DNA from: Heyndrickxia sporothermodurans
Lineage (GTDB): Bacteria > Bacillota > Bacilli > Bacillales > Bacillaceae_C
Assembly (NCBI GenBank): GCA_016756695.1
Contig: CP066701.1
Span: 2,384,001-2,448,000, forward strand
Direction of reading: 5' to 3'
DNA length: 64,000 nucleotides
Numbering within the stretch: the first letter of the stretch is position 1; each line of letters begins with the position of its first letter. Made by a program: the position numbers and the translations under genes. Shown here piece by piece: positions 43,180 through 52,274 of this stretch. The notes beneath the pieces are model-generated. The model worked only from the letters and a program-made list of their open reading frames with translations. It had not been told where the DNA came from and ran no database searches.

Positions 43180-43413
43180 ATGCATACTTTATTTTTGACT
43201 TTATTGGTGATTGATGCGATTGCTTTAATTATTGTAGTGCTTTTACAGTCGGGGAAAAGTGCTGGATTATCAGGAGCGATTTCCGGTGGTGCAGAGCAGT
43301 TATTCGGAAAGCAAAAAGCTCGCGGGATGGATTTAGTTTTACACCGAATTACAGTTGTTCTTGCAGTATTATTTATTATTTTAGCGTTAGGCGTGTCGTA
43401 TTTCGGAATATAA
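43180..43413 (+). CDS. secG: Preprotein translocase subunit SecG
   Basis: A 77-residue protein with two membrane helices ([20 protein letters not shown] and [19 protein letters not shown]) joined by the conserved loop [28 protein letters not shown]. It assists SecYE in protein export. A GGAGGTGGGG site precedes the ATG. It lies between eno and the carboxylesterase, as in other bacilli. Confidence 0.95.
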   Translation: MHTLFLTLLVIDAIALIIVVLLQSGKSAGLSGAISGGAEQLFGKQKARGMDLVLHRITVVLAVLFIILALGVSYFGI

Positions 43414-43427
43414 TAATACTAAAGCTA

Positions 43428-43459
43428 CCTGACTTACCGTACGGTTGGTCGGGTTTTTT
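43428..43459 (+). terminator. Terminator after secG
   Basis: CCTGACTTACCGT and ACGGTTGGTCGGG pair with internal mismatches and are followed by TTTTTTG. Confidence 0.7.
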
Positions 43460-43602
43460 GTTTTGCCCCTTTTCTATAAAACCGTTGCTTTTAGCAAAGC
43501 TCAGAGTTGAAAGGAACGGTTTATTTAAATCATATTTCTGGATTGTTCTTTATTTCTCTGTTAAAAATAAGGTAAGAATACGTATGTAAAGGAGTTCACA
43601 TC

Positions 43603-44349
43603 ATGAAAATAGTACCACCAAAGCCTTTTACATTCGAAGCTGGAAAACGTGCCGTCTTGTTATTACATGGTTTCACAGGCAGTTCAGCCGATGTTCGGAT
43701 GTTAGGACGATTTCTTGAAAAACAAGGATATACTTCTCACGCACCAATCTACAAAGGACACGGAGTTCCACCCGAAGAATTAGTACATACCGGCCCGGAC
43801 GATTGGTGGAAAGATGTCATGGCAGGCTATGAACATTTGAAAAATAAAGGTTACGATGAAATAGCTGTAGCCGGATTATCACTAGGTGGGGTATTTTCCC
43901 TGAAATTAGGTTACACTGTACCTGTAAAGGGAATAATTCCTATGTGTGCTCCGATGTATATTAAAAGTGAAGAAACAATGTACAACGGTGTTGTCGACTA
44001 TGCGCGCCAGTATAAAAAATTTGAAGGAAAAGATGATCTTCAAATTGATAAAGAAATTGAGGAATTCAAGAAAACGCCAATGGAAACATTAAAAGGATTA
44101 CAAAATTTAATTTCAGAAGTAAGGGAAAATGTCGATATGATCTACTCACCGACATTTGTCGTTCAGGCAAGACATGATGAAATGATTAATACTGACAGTG
44201 CGAATATTATTTATAATCATGTGGAATCTGAACAGAAAGAAATAAAATGGTATGAAGAATCCGGACATGTTATTACGTTAGATAAGGAAAAAGAACAATT
44301 GCATGAAGATGTCTTCCATTTTCTTGAACAACTAAACTGGTCCGAATAA
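43603..44349 (+). CDS. est: Carboxylesterase (Est30 type)
   Basis: A 248-residue alpha/beta hydrolase of the thermophile Est30/YvaK type. The oxyanion-region [20 protein letters not shown], nucleophile Ser93 in [11 protein letters not shown], Asp192 in QARHDEMI and His222 in ESGHVITLD form the triad. It cleaves short-chain esters; the natural substrate is unknown. It is conserved between secG and rnr in bacilli, and rnr begins 12 bases downstream, so both are co-transcribed. Confidence 0.94.
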   Translation: MKIVPPKPFTFEAGKRAVLLLHGFTGSSADVRMLGRFLEKQGYTSHAPIYKGHGVPPEELVHTGPDDWWKDVMAGYEHLKNKGYDEIAVAGLSLGGVFSLKLGYTVPVKGIIPMCAPMYIKSEETMYNGVVDYARQYKKFEGKDDLQIDKEIEEFKKTPMETLKGLQNLISEVRENVDMIYSPTFVVQARHDEMINTDSANIIYNHVESEQKEIKWYEESGHVITLDKEKEQLHEDVFHFLEQLNWSE

Positions 44350-44361
44350 GGAGGGATGTAA

Positions 44362-46713
44362 ATGGATGAAAAAACGCAATCGCAGATTGAACGTATTTTA
44401 ACCTATATGAAAGACGAAGCATACAAACCATTGACAGTGCAAGAACTGGAAGAAGTATTCGGAATTGAAGATTCTACTGGATTTAAAGATTTTGTTAAAA
44501 CACTCGTGTTAATGGAAGAGAAAGGACTTGTCGTCCGAACAAGAAGCAATCGCTATGGACTCCCGGCCAAAATGAATTTAGTCCGCGGAAAAATGATTGG
44601 TCATGCGAAAGGCTTTGCCTTCGTAACACCCGATGAACCGGGATTTGATGATATTTTTATCCCCCCACACGAAAAAAATAATGCCATTCATGGTGATGTC
44701 GTATTAGTTCGCGTTTCATCTGAAAGTTCCGGTTCAAGACGTGAAGGTTCAGTTGTAAGAATTTTAGAACGTGGTATTACAGAAGTTGTCGGAACATATA
44801 CCGAGAGTAAATATTTTGGCTTTGTTATTCCGGACGATAAAAAATTTGGCAGCGACATTTTTATTCCGAAAAACGCGAATAAAGGTGCAGTTGAAGGGCA
44901 TAAAGTTGTTGTACATATAACGGGATATCCTGAAGGGCATAAAAATGCCGAGGGTGAGGTTGTCCAAATTCTTGGTCATAAAAATGACCCAGGTGTAGAC
45001 ATCTTATCTATTATCCATAAACACGGGCTTCCGCAGGCATTCCCGGAAGAAGTACTGCAACAAGCGAATAGTGTGCCGGAAGAAATTGATGAAAATGAAA
45101 TAGGGAACCGCCGGGATCTTCGTGATCAGACAATCGTGACCATTGATGGTGCAGATGCTAAAGATTTAGATGATGCAGTTACTGTGACAAAATTAGAAAA
45201 TGGCCATTATAAATTAGGGGTACACATTGCTGATGTCACACATTATGTGACGGAAGGTTCCCCAATTGATCGGGAAGCTTTAGAAAGAGGCACAAGTGTC
45301 TATTTAGTTGATCGAGTTATCCCAATGATTCCACATCGTTTATCAAATGGGATATGTTCATTGAATCCGAAGGTGAATCGATTTACATTATCTTGTGAAA
45401 TGGAAATCAATGATAAAGGTGAAGTCGTTAATCATGAAATTTTCGAAAGTATCATTAAGACGACGGAGCGAATGACCTATTCGGATGTAAATAAAATTTT
45501 AGTTGATAAAGATGAGGAATTAAGAGAGCGGTACGAGCCAATTGTTCCGATGTTTGAAACGATGGAAGAGTTGGCGCAAATTTTGCGAACGAAACGGATG
45601 GAACGCGGCGCAATTGATTTTGACTTTAAAGAAGCAAAAGTGATTGTAAATGATGAAGGAAAGCCTGTTGACGTCGTTACGCGCGAACGTTCTGTAGCAG
45701 AACGATTAATCGAAGAATTTATGCTGGCGGCGAATGAAACGATTGCAGAGCATTTTCACTGGCTCGATGTCCCGTTTATGTATCGAATCCATGAAGATCC
45801 GAAAGAAGAAAAGCTGCAACGATTCTTTGAATTTATTACAAACTTCGGATTGATTGTCCGTGGAACTGCTAATTCTGTTCATCCACGTGCACTTCAGGAA
45901 ATTATCGAAGCGGTCCAAGGAAAACCGGAGGAAATGGTCATCTCTACCGTCATGCTTCGCTCCATGCAGCAAGCAAAATATGATCCAGAAAGCCTCGGTC
46001 ACTTTGGATTATCAACACAATTCTATACACATTTCACTTCACCAATTCGCCGTTATCCCGATTTAATCGTCCATCGATTAATTCGTACGTATTTAATCGA
46101 AGGGAAAATGGATGAAGCAACAAGAGCCAAATGGGATGCATCCTTACAGGAAATTGCTGATCATGCGTCGAAAATGGAGAGACGGGCTGTTGATGCCGAA
46201 CGCGATACGGATGAGTTGAAAAAAGCAGAGTACATGGAAGATAAAGTGGGCGAAGAGTTTGATGGAATTATCAGTTCTGTAACAAACTTTGGGATGTTCG
46301 TAGAATTACCGAATACGATTGAAGGACTTGTTCATGTCAGCTATATGACAGATGATTATTATCATTATGATGAGCGTCAATATGCTATGATAGGGGAAAG
46401 AACAGGGAATGTCTTTCGGATTGGCGACGAAATTACTATTCGTGTTATAAACGTAAATAAAGACGAGCACGACATCGACTTTGAAATTGTAGGTATGAAA
46501 AATAATCGAGCAAGAAGGGGCGCACAAGAAAAACCGCGAATCGTAAAAGTACGGGGATACAAAAAAGATTCGCAACAAAAAGGCCCACAAGGAAATAAAG
46601 ATGAAGGCGAATGGTCCACACGCCCACCGAAAGCAAAAAAGAAAAAAAATAAATCTTTTGCGAACACACAACACCAAAAAATAAACGAACAAAAAAACGC
46701 AAATAAATTGTAG
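44362..46713 (+). CDS. rnr: Ribonuclease R
   Basis: A 783-residue 3'-5' exoribonuclease of the RNB family. It has an N-terminal HTH, two cold-shock domains ([37 protein letters not shown]), the catalytic RNB domain with Asp residues in [15 protein letters not shown], the [19 protein letters not shown] motif, an S1 domain ([20 protein letters not shown]) and a Lys-rich tail. It degrades structured RNA and, with SmpB and tmRNA encoded next to it, removes the faulty mRNA from stalled ribosomes. Confidence 0.97.
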   Translation: MDEKTQSQIERILTYMKDEAYKPLTVQELEEVFGIEDSTGFKDFVKTLVLMEEKGLVVRTRSNRYGLPAKMNLVRGKMIGHAKGFAFVTPDEPGFDDIFIPPHEKNNAIHGDVVLVRVSSESSGSRREGSVVRILERGITEVVGTYTESKYFGFVIPDDKKFGSDIFIPKNANKGAVEGHKVVVHITGYPEGHKNAEGEVVQILGHKNDPGVDILSIIHKHGLPQAFPEEVLQQANSVPEEIDENEIGNRRDLRDQTIVTIDGADAKDLDDAVTVTKLENGHYKLGVHIADVTHYVTEGSPIDREALERGTSVYLVDRVIPMIPHRLSNGICSLNPKVNRFTLSCEMEINDKGEVVNHEIFESIIKTTERMTYSDVNKILVDKDEELRERYEPIVPMFETMEELAQILRTKRMERGAIDFDFKEAKVIVNDEGKPVDVVTRERSVAERLIEEFMLAANETIAEHFHWLDVPFMYRIHEDPKEEKLQRFFEFITNFGLIVRGTANSVHPRALQEIIEAVQGKPEEMVISTVMLRSMQQAKYDPESLGHFGLSTQFYTHFTSPIRRYPDLIVHRLIRTYLIEGKMDEATRAKWDASLQEIADHASKMERRAVDAERDTDELKKAEYMEDKVGEEFDGIISSVTNFGMFVELPNTIEGLVHVSYMTDDYYHYDERQYAMIGERTGNVFRIGDEITIRVINVNKDEHDIDFEIVGMKNNRARRGAQEKPRIVKVRGYKKDSQQKGPQGNKDEGEWSTRPPKAKKKKNKSFANTQHQKINEQKNANKL

Positions 46714-46722
46714 CATCAATTA

Positions 46723-46749
46723 GGTGTCAGGCACCTGGTGTCAGGCACC
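46723..46749. repeat. Two tandem GGTGTCAGGCACC units
   Basis: Two exact copies separated by one T, in the 70-base gap between rnr and smpB. They are identical to the copy at 43089-43101. Confidence 0.8.
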
Positions 46750-46783
46750 TTTTAGGTCTTAAGATCTAGGGGGAGTTGAAAAT

Positions 46784-47251
46784 ATGCCAAAAGGAGAAGG
46801 CAAGGTTGTAGCCCAAAATAAAAAGGCAAATCATGATTATTTTATCGAGGAAACATTTGAAGCAGGGATCGTCCTTCAAGGAACGGAAATTAAATCGATT
46901 CGTGCAGGACGTGTGAACTTAAAGGATTCATATGCGCGAATTCATAAAGGTGAAGTGTTCATCTATAATATGCACATCAGCACATATGAACAAGGAAATC
47001 GCTATAATCATGATCCATTGCGGGAAAGAAAATTATTGCTTCATCGTAAACAAATTAATAAATTAATCGGTGAAACGAAGGAAGCAGGATATGCATTAGT
47101 TCCTCTTAAAATGTATTTAAAAGATGGCTATGCAAAGGTTTTAATTGGACTTGGAAAAGGGAAAAAGAAATATGACAAACGAGAAGATTTAAAGAAAAAA
47201 GAAGCAAAACGTGAGATTGAAAAAGCGTTTAAAGCACGTCAGCAAATGTAG
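46784..47251 (+). CDS. smpB: SsrA-binding protein
   Basis: A 155-residue RNA-binding protein that carries tmRNA into stalled ribosomes. [60 protein letters not shown] and the C-terminal [23 protein letters not shown] are all characteristic. It precedes its RNA partner ssrA by 137 bases. An AGGGGGAG site precedes the ATG. Confidence 0.97.
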   Translation: MPKGEGKVVAQNKKANHDYFIEETFEAGIVLQGTEIKSIRAGRVNLKDSYARIHKGEVFIYNMHISTYEQGNRYNHDPLRERKLLLHRKQINKLIGETKEAGYALVPLKMYLKDGYAKVLIGLGKGKKKYDKREDLKKKEAKREIEKAFKARQQM

Positions 47252-47268
47252 CTTACACAAATTTACAA

Positions 47269-47296
47269 TTGCATTTATCGCGAAACATGGTATAAT
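47269..47296 (+). promoter_or_regulatory. Promoter of ssrA
   Basis: TTGCAT (47269-47274) and TATAAT (47291-47296) are 16 bases apart. The mature 5' end of tmRNA lies about 90 bases downstream, leaving a leader to be removed by RNase P. Confidence 0.7.
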
Positions 47297-47478
47297 AAGA
47301 CATGTAACAGCCAGTTACTTTTAATGTTAAGCTCAGTTGTCTCGAGCGTCTTTCTCTTTATAAAAGAGATCGTAACCTTTCTATCATGGGGACGTTACGG
47401 ATTCGACAGGGACAGTTTGAGCTTAAGTTGCGAGTCGAGGGGGTCGTCCTCGTAAAAACGCCAAAGCCAATAATAACT

Positions 47479-47514
47479 GGCAAAAACAACAATAACCTCG
47501 CTTTTGCAGCGTAA
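47479..47514 (+). other. tmRNA proteolysis-tag reading frame
   Basis: GGC resume codon followed by ten further codons and TAA, giving GKNNNNLAFAA. The C-terminal AA and the preceding hydrophobic residues form the ClpXP/ClpAP recognition end. The context AATAACTGGCAAA is the same as in S. aureus ssrA. Confidence 0.85.
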
Positions 47515-47733
47515 GCTAGCATAGCGGATCCTCCCTCCATCGCCCATGTGGTAGGGTCAGGGTCTCAACTTTAGTGGGCTACGCCGGTTGTCCTCCGCCT
47601 GAGGACGATGGAAGAGACCAATCAGGCTAGCACTTCGGACGCCCGTCGATAGGCAGATGAAGTTGCGAAATACGAATATATCGACTACACTCGTAGACGC
47701 TTAAGTGGCAATGTTTCTGGACGTGGGTTCGAT

Positions 47734-48012
47734 TAGTAAATAGTCGCCTTATGTGGTAACACATAAGTGAAAATCCGGCTTTATCGGTGAAACCTAAGTC
47801 ACAAACAGTGATAGGGCAATGCCGAGCGGTATGTGGAGCAATCCAACAGCCGTGTATCGACTTATAGGCTGCCTCATGGGTAGTACTAGGATGCGGAATT
47901 CTGCATGAAGGATCTCATGTAAATTTATATTTCGCATAATACGCCGGGGTACCTAAAGGAAAATTAGGTACAAGATATAGTCAGTGCCATTACGAAAGTA
48001 TGGAATAGCACG
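47734..48012 (+). other. Group I self-splicing intron in the tmRNA T-loop, 279 nt
   Basis: Exon 1 ends in U (CGAU) and the insert ends in G, the group I rule. The exon CGAU plus the first intron U pairs with intron AGTCG (47741-47746), giving P1 with a U-G wobble at the splice site. Next come the P2 hairpin CTTATGTG-GTAA-CACATAAG, core-like ATCGGTGAAACCTAAGTC and GGCAATGCCGAGC, the P8-type hairpin GTACCTAA/TTAGGTAC, and the S element AAGATATAGTC just before the 3' end. It contains no ORF of its own. Subgroup not decided; extra stems near 47890-47925 suggest a P7.1/P7.2 type. Confidence 0.9.
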
Positions 48013-48074
48013 TCCCACCGTCTCCACCAAATACATATTTAATGTACATTGGTGGAAAATAACCAATATATTAT

Positions 48075-48106
48075 AAAAGCGACTCATATAATAATGAGTC
48101 GCTTTT
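48075..48106. terminator. Bidirectional terminator of ssrA and the antisense endonuclease relic
   Basis: AAAAGCGACTCAT and ATGAGTCGCTTTT form a perfect 13-bp stem with an ATAATA loop. T runs are available on both strands; the minus-strand stop codon of the endonuclease relic lies at its edge. Confidence 0.88.
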
Positions 48107-48506
48107 TATAATTTAAAAAAGTTATCTTCAAACAATATCTTCTTTTTAAGAAGCTCCGGAGTATATTTCCCATTACGAGGAGTTACCGAATCATAATTTT
48201 CGAGAATCCAAATCGAGCGCAATCTTTTTTGTTTAATTCTTAGAAATGGTAATACATTCTGCAATGTATAGAAAACATCTGATTTCTTTTTTATATATAA
48301 AGTATATGAATCTTTATACTTATCTGGATGATAATTCTTTTTATTGTTCCACCGGTAATAGATTGGATATAAATGAGAAGTTCTTTATCTGTTGATGCAA
48401 TTGTTATACATGGACGTCGATTTTCTTTTTCGTGCATTCTTGTTAAAGTAATGCTGCCTTCTCCATCAATAATGCCTGCCACATAAGAGGCTTCCCATTT
48501 TTTCAT
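48106..48506 (-). pseudogene. LAGLIDADG homing endonuclease, one frameshift
   Basis: The ORF begins MKKWEASYVAGIIDGEGSI, in which AGIIDGEGS is a LAGLIDADG motif, and continues CITIASTDKELLIYIQSITGGTIK. One base is missing in the T5/A5 run at 48338-48342. The next frame then reads KNYHPDKYKDSYTLYIKKK and later TLQNVLPFLRIKQKRLRSIWILENY, ending at the stop 48106-48108. Repaired length is about 134 residues, a single-motif enzyme that would act as a dimer. The ATG has an AGGGGGA site. It lies outside the intron and antisense to ssrA, which is unusual for an intron-homing enzyme. Confidence 0.8.
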
Positions 48507-48807
48507 TATGATTCCCCCTGTTTCTAACTATACGAAACATACGTTCTTATCCTATTGTATTTTAGATAATTTTTATTTGCAATATTAAACTAAAAATAGT
48601 TCGCAGGAAAAGTAAGCAGTTTCGTATTTAAATGAATTTGTGTAAACAATAGAAAACTGGTTTCATAAAATAACCAAACAGATACACTTAAATTCAAACG
48701 GTTAACAAAATGTTCACAAATTTTCAGAAGTGGGGTGCCATTTTTCTTCATAAATTTATATTTCATATATGAAGGCAATTTCATGTGAGGAAAGGGCAGG
48801 GATGAAG

Positions 48808-49644
48808 ATGGCGAAATATAGAATGGTGGGTACGGATTTTTGGAAGAATCCGATTGTTATAGAAGAGATGATCCCTGAGGAAAAATATTTTCACCTTTAT
48901 CTACTTACGAATCCGCATACTACGCAAATTGGAATCTATCGAATTACGAAGAAACAAATGGCGTTTGATTTGGGCTATTCGATTGAGAGTGTTCAATCGT
49001 TAATGGAGCGATTCGAGAAGCACCATCAGTTGATTCGTTACAATCCTGAAACAAGGGAGCTAGCGATTAAGAACCGGGGAAGAGAGAACATTCAAAAAGT
49101 TGGAAAGCCGGTCATTGATTGTATTGTTTCCGAATTAAAAGAGGTAGAGGATCACTCGCTTATACAATATGTTTCAGAATTCATATATAGAGAAGATATC
49201 CGCAGCATGTATGAAGCTTTTTATCACCAAAAAGTGATGCTCATGGAAACGGTAGAAAAAGAGGATGATGAAAAAGTTCCATGTGAAGAAATTGGCGATA
49301 CGTTACGGTTTCATTACACGATTGGTGGACAAAAAGAAAAAGAAAAACAAAAACATCATAAAGATCTCTATCCAAGTATAGAGAATAATCCACACATAGC
49401 GAATCCGTCACTAAGTATTCCAAAAAATGATGATGTGAAGGAAATTATGGGGTTTTGGGATACAAATAGATTTGGTTTCTCGAACCTAGTTGCAAAAGAA
49501 CGGTTGTTGTCGTGGTTAAATGCTTCAAGTTTTCTTCAACCGAAGGAAATGGTTATAGCCATGAAAATAGCCTATGCCAAGGCATTGGTGAGGATCTTTG
49601 AAACGTCTTGGGAACTTCAACATCATTATAGAAACGATCCTTAG
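48808..49644 (+). CDS. DnaD-domain replication protein, phage-like
   Basis: A protein of about 279 residues. The N-terminal winged-helix part (YRMVGTDFWKNPIVIEEMIPEEKYFHLYLLTNP, ITKKQMAFDLGYSIESVQSLMERF) is the type found in phage and chromosomal replisome organisers. The C-terminal DnaD domain includes IMGFWDTNRFGFSNLVAKERLLSWLNA, here lacking its usual long C-terminal extension. The likely job is loading of the helicase at an origin. I place the start at MAKYRM; ATGs at 48802 and 48769 are in frame. It could be a relic of an integrated element at ssrA, a common integration site. Confidence 0.75.
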   Translation: MAKYRMVGTDFWKNPIVIEEMIPEEKYFHLYLLTNPHTTQIGIYRITKKQMAFDLGYSIESVQSLMERFEKHHQLIRYNPETRELAIKNRGRENIQKVGKPVIDCIVSELKEVEDHSLIQYVSEFIYREDIRSMYEAFYHQKVMLMETVEKEDDEKVPCEEIGDTLRFHYTIGGQKEKEKQKHHKDLYPSIENNPHIANPSLSIPKNDDVKEIMGFWDTNRFGFSNLVAKERLLSWLNASSFLQPKEMVIAMKIAYAKALVRIFETSWELQHHYRNDP

Positions 49645-49700
49645 TTTAGAATGTTTTTAGGACAACCCCCATATGAATAGAGTAAATAGGGGGGATTAAC

Positions 49701-50279
49701 ATGTTTGCCAGAATTGCTGCAATGATAATAGGGAGTGGTCTTATAGGGATTGGAGTGAATGGCTTTTTGGTTCCTCATCATTTACTAGATGGAGGAATTA
49801 TCGGTCTAGCCCTTATATTGCATTATTATTTTGACTTTCAAACAGGGTTATGGTCGGCGCTGTTAAGTATACCATTAATCCTTTATGCATGGGTGAAGGA
49901 TCGGGGCCAATTTCACGGCAGTATTTACGGAATGATTGTGACAGCTGTTTTTCTGGATTTGCTCGCTCCCTATCAATTTCCTCTTCCCATTTGGTTGAGT
50001 GCTATTTTGGGTGGAGCCATTTGTGGGATTGGAGTGGGTTTAATGCTCCGTTACAAGACAAGTACTGGGGGAACCGACTTGATAGCTTATTTCATAGCTA
50101 AAGCAACCCCATTGAGTATAGGGCTAATTATTGCTATATTGGATGGTATCATCGTCTTAATCGGGTTTCAAACGTTGGGACTTTGGAGCGTCGTATTTTC
50201 AAGCATCACCATTTTGTCTGCTGGGCTTCTAGCAAATATCTGTTATGAACGTCCGAATAATGGGTCTGTCCCCAACTAA
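49701..50279 (+). CDS. YitT-family membrane protein, short form
   Basis: A 192-residue membrane protein with about five hydrophobic segments. GSGLIGIGVNGFLVPHHLLDGGIIGLALIL, GAICGIGVGLMLRYKTSTGGTDLIA and LDGIIVLIGFQTLG are the YitT (DUF161) marks. The cytoplasmic C-terminal DUF2179 domain of most relatives is absent, so it is the short form. Function unknown. A GGGGGG site precedes the ATG and it stands alone. Confidence 0.85.
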   Translation: MFARIAAMIIGSGLIGIGVNGFLVPHHLLDGGIIGLALILHYYFDFQTGLWSALLSIPLILYAWVKDRGQFHGSIYGMIVTAVFLDLLAPYQFPLPIWLSAILGGAICGIGVGLMLRYKTSTGGTDLIAYFIAKATPLSIGLIIAILDGIIVLIGFQTLGLWSVVFSSITILSAGLLANICYERPNNGSVPN

Positions 50280-51066
50280 GTGTTAAAATTGTAATCAAAT
50301 TACTTAAGGAGTGACAAAGGTGGCACGTGTATTATTTATTAATATTGGATCTGAAGGGCATATCAATCCAACGATTGGCGTTGTACAAGAGCTTATTTCT
50401 CGTGGAGAAGAAGTCGTATACTTTGCGATTGAAGATTTTCGAGAGCGTATTGAGAAGACAGGAGCAACGGTACGAACAGTAGACGGTCAAAAATTTATTA
50501 AAGCGTTTATCTCGGGTGGCAGAAATAATGTACTCGAAAGAATTAATGGTCTTTTACAAACGACAGATATCGTCATTCCAAGTGTTCTTGAACAGATTGA
50601 AGGAGAACATTTTGATTACATTATCCACGATTCCATGTTTGGTTGTGGACGCTTACTTGCTCAAATTCTTAAACTTCCCGCAATCAATTCGTGTACTACT
50701 TTTGCTCAGACCGAAGAAGCATTCGATAAAATGTTCGAACAGCTTTCTGATAAAATACCTGCTGAAACATTCAATGAATTTCAAAGGCTGACAGAGATGG
50801 TGAAGGAAAAGTATAGTGTTGAAATCCGTTCCCCTTACGAAGTTTTTTGTAATCCGGCATCACTTACAATTGTTTATACAATAAAAGAATTTCAGCCTTT
50901 TGGAGAAGACTTCGATCAAACTTATAAATTTGTAGGACCATCTATCACTTCACGATTAAATCAAGAAACTTTCGACATTCCTGCAATCAAGGGAAAGAGC
51001 CCAATCTATATTTCACTGGGAACTGTCGTAAATCAGGCGATTGATTTCTATAAGCTTTGTTTTAAA

Positions 51067-51073
51067 GCATTTG
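51067..51073 (+). repeat. 7-bp target duplication, left copy (GCATTTG)
   Basis: GCATTTG directly precedes the TGTAAACG end of the transposon and is repeated at 54315-54321 after its other end. One copy belongs to the original glycosyltransferase codons (Lys-Ala-Phe-Glu). Confidence 0.88.
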
Positions 51074-51218
51074 TGTAAACGAGCACATTATTCCGGATAC
51101 ACTTTTTCAAATTACTCCAGTCAATTTACCGAAATAATGTGCGTATTTTTTTACAATGTTTCCGATTATGCAAAATCTTGTTCGAATTATTTCATCTATA
51201 TAGATAAAGAGAAATCCC

Positions 51219-51479
51219 CTAAAAAGGGGAATCTACTGGTATATAATCGTGCTTTTCTATTTTAATCTTATATATTTCATCTATGTGAAGGATAAAGCTA
51301 ACATCATAATCTAAAGTAATAAACCAATCCAAATCCTTTTGTAAATGTGTCCGAAAGTACTTGTTTCGAATACGAAGCTCAAACGAATCGCCCTGACCCA
51401 TCCAGTATGCTTGTTGCCCAATCCAGACTCTCCACTCTTGGTCGCGATGGTCAAATACTAATATCCCCCGTGATATCAT
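51219..51479 (-). CDS. DUF5348 protein
   Basis: An 86-residue protein whose centre, ILVFDHRDQEWRVWIGQQAYWMGQGDSFELRI, followed by DWFITLDYDVSFILHIDEIYKIKI, fits DUF5348, a small domain often encoded next to transposition ATPases. Its ATG overlaps the restored stop of the ATPase gene, so the two were translationally coupled. It has no visible lesion. Role in transposition unknown. Confidence 0.65.
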   Translation of the reverse strand: MISRGILVFDHRDQEWRVWIGQQAYWMGQGDSFELRIRNKYFRTHLQKDLDWFITLDYDVSFILHIDEIYKIKIEKHDYIPVDSPF

Positions 51480-52274
51480 AAACTGCTGTCCTCTATAGCC
51501 AACCTTACGATTTCTTCGTCAATTTGTTCCTTCTTTAACTGCGATCCAAACAGTAGACTATTGATTGTGAGTTTGTTGATGACACACGTATCCTTGAGAA
51601 CGTAAGGCAATGGCTTCTATTGCTGATTCGGTAAAGATGGGCATCTTCGCCCCAGCTATTTTCATATGATGATCGATGTATTTTGCTACTTCCTCCCTTG
51701 ATAATGGCTGTATTTCAAATTTCGCGATTACTCTTTGAGAAAGCGGACGATGGTGAGTTAAGGTTAATCGCGTCTTTAAATGTGGCAACCCCGCCATAAT
51801 TAAGATAAATGGGTTTATAGAATCCATTTGAAAATTAAATAAAATTGCTATATCCTGTAAAAAAGCATCTTTTGCCATATGCATTTCATCTAATATAAAC
51901 ACGGGAGTAATTTTTCGTTCTCCTGCCATTCGCTCAATCCCTTGTTGAATTTGCCGAAAAAGATCTACCTTACGAAACTTCGGCTCTTCTCCTAGGCCAT
52001 AGACTAATCCTCGATAAAAATCCATTACACCGCCTGTTGAAAGGGGGAAATAGACGACATGATAGAGGGAAGGATTCAATGATTTCTTAAAAGTACGCAA
52101 GGTAAATGTTTTTCCTGCTCCAGGGTCTCCCGTAATAAGTCCAATTCCTTTTGATTGCTGTAAATACTTTAATGCGCTCAATGCCCCATGATAATCCGAT
52201 GAAGGAAAAGCGTCTGAAGGTCGTAAATCCTTTGAAAAAGGAGTTTGGGCTAAGGAATAAAAAGATTTATACAT
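51478..52274 (-). pseudogene. ExeA/TniB-like AAA ATPase of the transposon, late frameshift
   Basis: The P-loop is ITGDPGAGKTFTLR (about residue 48), Walker B is TPVFILDEMHMAK, and RPLSQRVIAKFEIQPLSREEVAKYIDHHMKIAGA is typical of the ExeA-like transposition ATPases (Mu B, TniB and TnsC group) that choose target DNA. The frame breaks near 51575 after RSQGY; the other frame then continues VINKLTINSLLFGSQLKKEQ to a stop at 51478-51480. Repaired length is about 265 residues. Its start overlaps the integrase end. Confidence 0.85.

Larger units (their letters stand above)
47388..48029 (+). ncRNA. ssrA: tmRNA, split by a group I intron (exons 47388-47733 and 48013-48029)
   Basis: The 5' end GGGGACGTTACGGATTCGAC pairs with the 3' end CGTCTCC-A-CCA (48019-48029) as the tRNA-like acceptor stem. 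The tag reading frame (47479-47514) encodes GKNNNNLAFAA and a TAA stop, close to the S. aureus tag GKSNNNFAVAA. The T-arm is cut in two: exon 1 ends GTGGGTTCGAT and exon 2 begins TCCCAC, which together restore GTGGG-TTCGATT-CCCAC. Exons total 363 bases, the normal tmRNA size. Until the 279-base insert is removed, no functional tRNA-like domain can form. CCA is encoded. Confidence 0.93.

Noticed and set aside
46306-46719. Long minus-strand ORFs opposite the 3' end of rnr
   Set aside because: Shadow of the Lys-rich (AAA/AAG) end of RNase R, which reads as Phe-rich on the other strand.
47358-47540. 60-residue minus-strand ORF over the start of ssrA
   Set aside because: It overlaps the tmRNA 5' domain and tag frame and has no protein-like features.
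51041-51265. 74-residue ORF across the left end of the transposon
   Set aside because: It starts in the glycosyltransferase fragment and runs into the transposon's non-coding end.
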